Origin: Proteus penneri
GTDB taxonomy: Bacteria > Pseudomonadota > Gammaproteobacteria > Enterobacterales > Enterobacteriaceae
Direction of reading: 5' to 3'
DNA: 64,000 nucleotides
NCBI RefSeq assembly: GCF_003144535.1
Contig: NZ_PHFJ01000002.1
Span: forward strand, 248,001-312,000
The position numbers and the translations under genes are program-made. The notes under the pieces are model-generated. The model was not told the origin of the DNA. It made no database searches and saw only the letters and a list, made by a program, of their open reading frames with translations. Shown piece after piece: positions 63,503-64,000 of the stretch (positions within the stretch are counted from its first letter, which is position 1; each line of letters starts with the position of its first letter).

Positions 63503-64000
63503 ATGATGTATCACATTGTACCTGTGACAAATTATATGCAAAATTGCACCCTTATTTGGTGTGATGAAACGAAGGAAGCGGCAATTGTTGATCCTGGTGG
63601 AGATGTTGAAACGTTAATTGCAGAAATAGAAGAACGCCAATTAACATTGACCAAAGTATTATTAACACACGGACACTTTGACCATATTGCAGGCACTTCT
63701 CAAATTGTTGAACATTTTAATGTTCCTGTTTATGGGCCACATAAAGATGATAATTTTCTACTTGAAGAATTAGAACAACAGTGTCGTATGTTTAATTTTC
63801 CTTGTGGAAAATCATTTACACCAGATAGTTGGTTAAATGAGGGTGATACCGTAACAATCGGTAAAACAATTTCGTTATCTGTTTTACATTGCCCAGGTCA
63901 TACACCTGGACATATTATTTTTGTGAATCATCAGAATAAAATTATCTCTATGGGAGATGTGTTATTCAAAGAAAGTATTGGTCGTACCGATTTTCCACGG
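63503..64000 (+). CDS. gloC: GloC-type glyoxalase II (YcbL), 5' part
   Basis: The frame is open to the window end (166 codons of about 215). The metallo-beta-lactamase motif is LLTHGHFDHIAG, and a second metal His is in LHCPGHTPGHIIF. The metal-bridging Asp is in SMGDVLFKES. It hydrolyses S-lactoylglutathione to lactate and glutathione. GGAG at 63493 suits either ATG 63503 or ATG 63506 (MYHIVPVT, closer to E. coli MNYRIIPVT). It follows mepK by 37 bases, as in E. coli. Confidence 0.93.
   Translation, partial: MMYHIVPVTNYMQNCTLIWCDETKEAAIVDPGGDVETLIAEIEERQLTLTKVLLTHGHFDHIAGTSQIVEHFNVPVYGPHKDDNFLLEELEQQCRMFNFPCGKSFTPDSWLNEGDTVTIGKTISLSVLHCPGHTPGHIIFVNHQNKIISMGDVLFKESIGRTDFPR

Overview
The window is chromosomal backbone DNA of an AT-rich gammaproteobacterium of the order Enterobacterales. 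Protein sequences and gene order match the E. coli macB-cspD-clpSA-infA-aat-cydCD-trxB-lrp-ftsK-lolA-rarA-serS, pflA-pflB-focA-ycaO-serC-aroA-cmk-rpsA-ihfB-ycaI-msbA-lpxK-ycaR-kdsB and elyC-cmoM-mukFEB-ldtD-mepK-gloC blocks almost gene for gene. The AT-rich base composition, the species-typical insertions (ansB, haemagglutinin-type secretion-domain genes) and the protein sequences suggest Proteus or a close member of the Morganellaceae. The genus is an inference, not a database result. Layout: 1-4.2 kb holds the end of macB, cspD, and clpS-clpA. 4.2-10.1 kb is a minus-strand run trxB, cydD, cydC, aat, infA (redox, cytochrome bd assembly, N-end rule, translation initiation). aat and clpS-clpA act in the same N-degron pathway and face each other across infA. 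10.7-18.5 kb is a plus-strand run lrp, ftsK, lolA, rarA, serS. 18.5-21.3 kb is an accessory patch: a small unknown protein, an orphan ureidoglycolate dehydrogenase (allD), and a multi-pass membrane protein. 21.6-28.1 kb is the anaerobic pyruvate formate-lyase locus (pflA, pflB, focA) with ycaO upstream. A near-perfect FNR box and an unexplained cluster of TGACA/TGTCA half-sites precede focA. 28.4-33.7 kb is the second accessory patch: periplasmic asparaginase ansB, two tandem short proteins carrying only a two-partner-secretion (haemagglutinin) domain, and an MFS exporter. 33.8-47.2 kb is backbone: serC-aroA, cmk-rpsA-ihfB, comEC, msbA-lpxK, a divergent cold-shock-domain gene, ycaR-kdsB. 47.7-50.7 kb is a third accessory patch: cupin gene plus malate:quinone oxidoreductase, facing an AEC-family carrier, possibly a malate uptake and oxidation unit. 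51-64 kb holds elyC, cmoM-mukF-mukE-mukB (condensin), aphA, ldtD, mepK and the 5' part of gloC (envelope and peptidoglycan). No tRNA, rRNA, CRISPR array, insertion sequence or prophage was seen. The best candidates for something undescribed are the tandem secretion-domain-only proteins. The second one has an 11-bp inverted repeat whose proximal arm covers its ribosome-binding site, predicting a structure-controlled translation switch. The half-site cluster upstream of the pfl operon is the next candidate. Nothing resembling a new multi-gene defence or mobile system was found.
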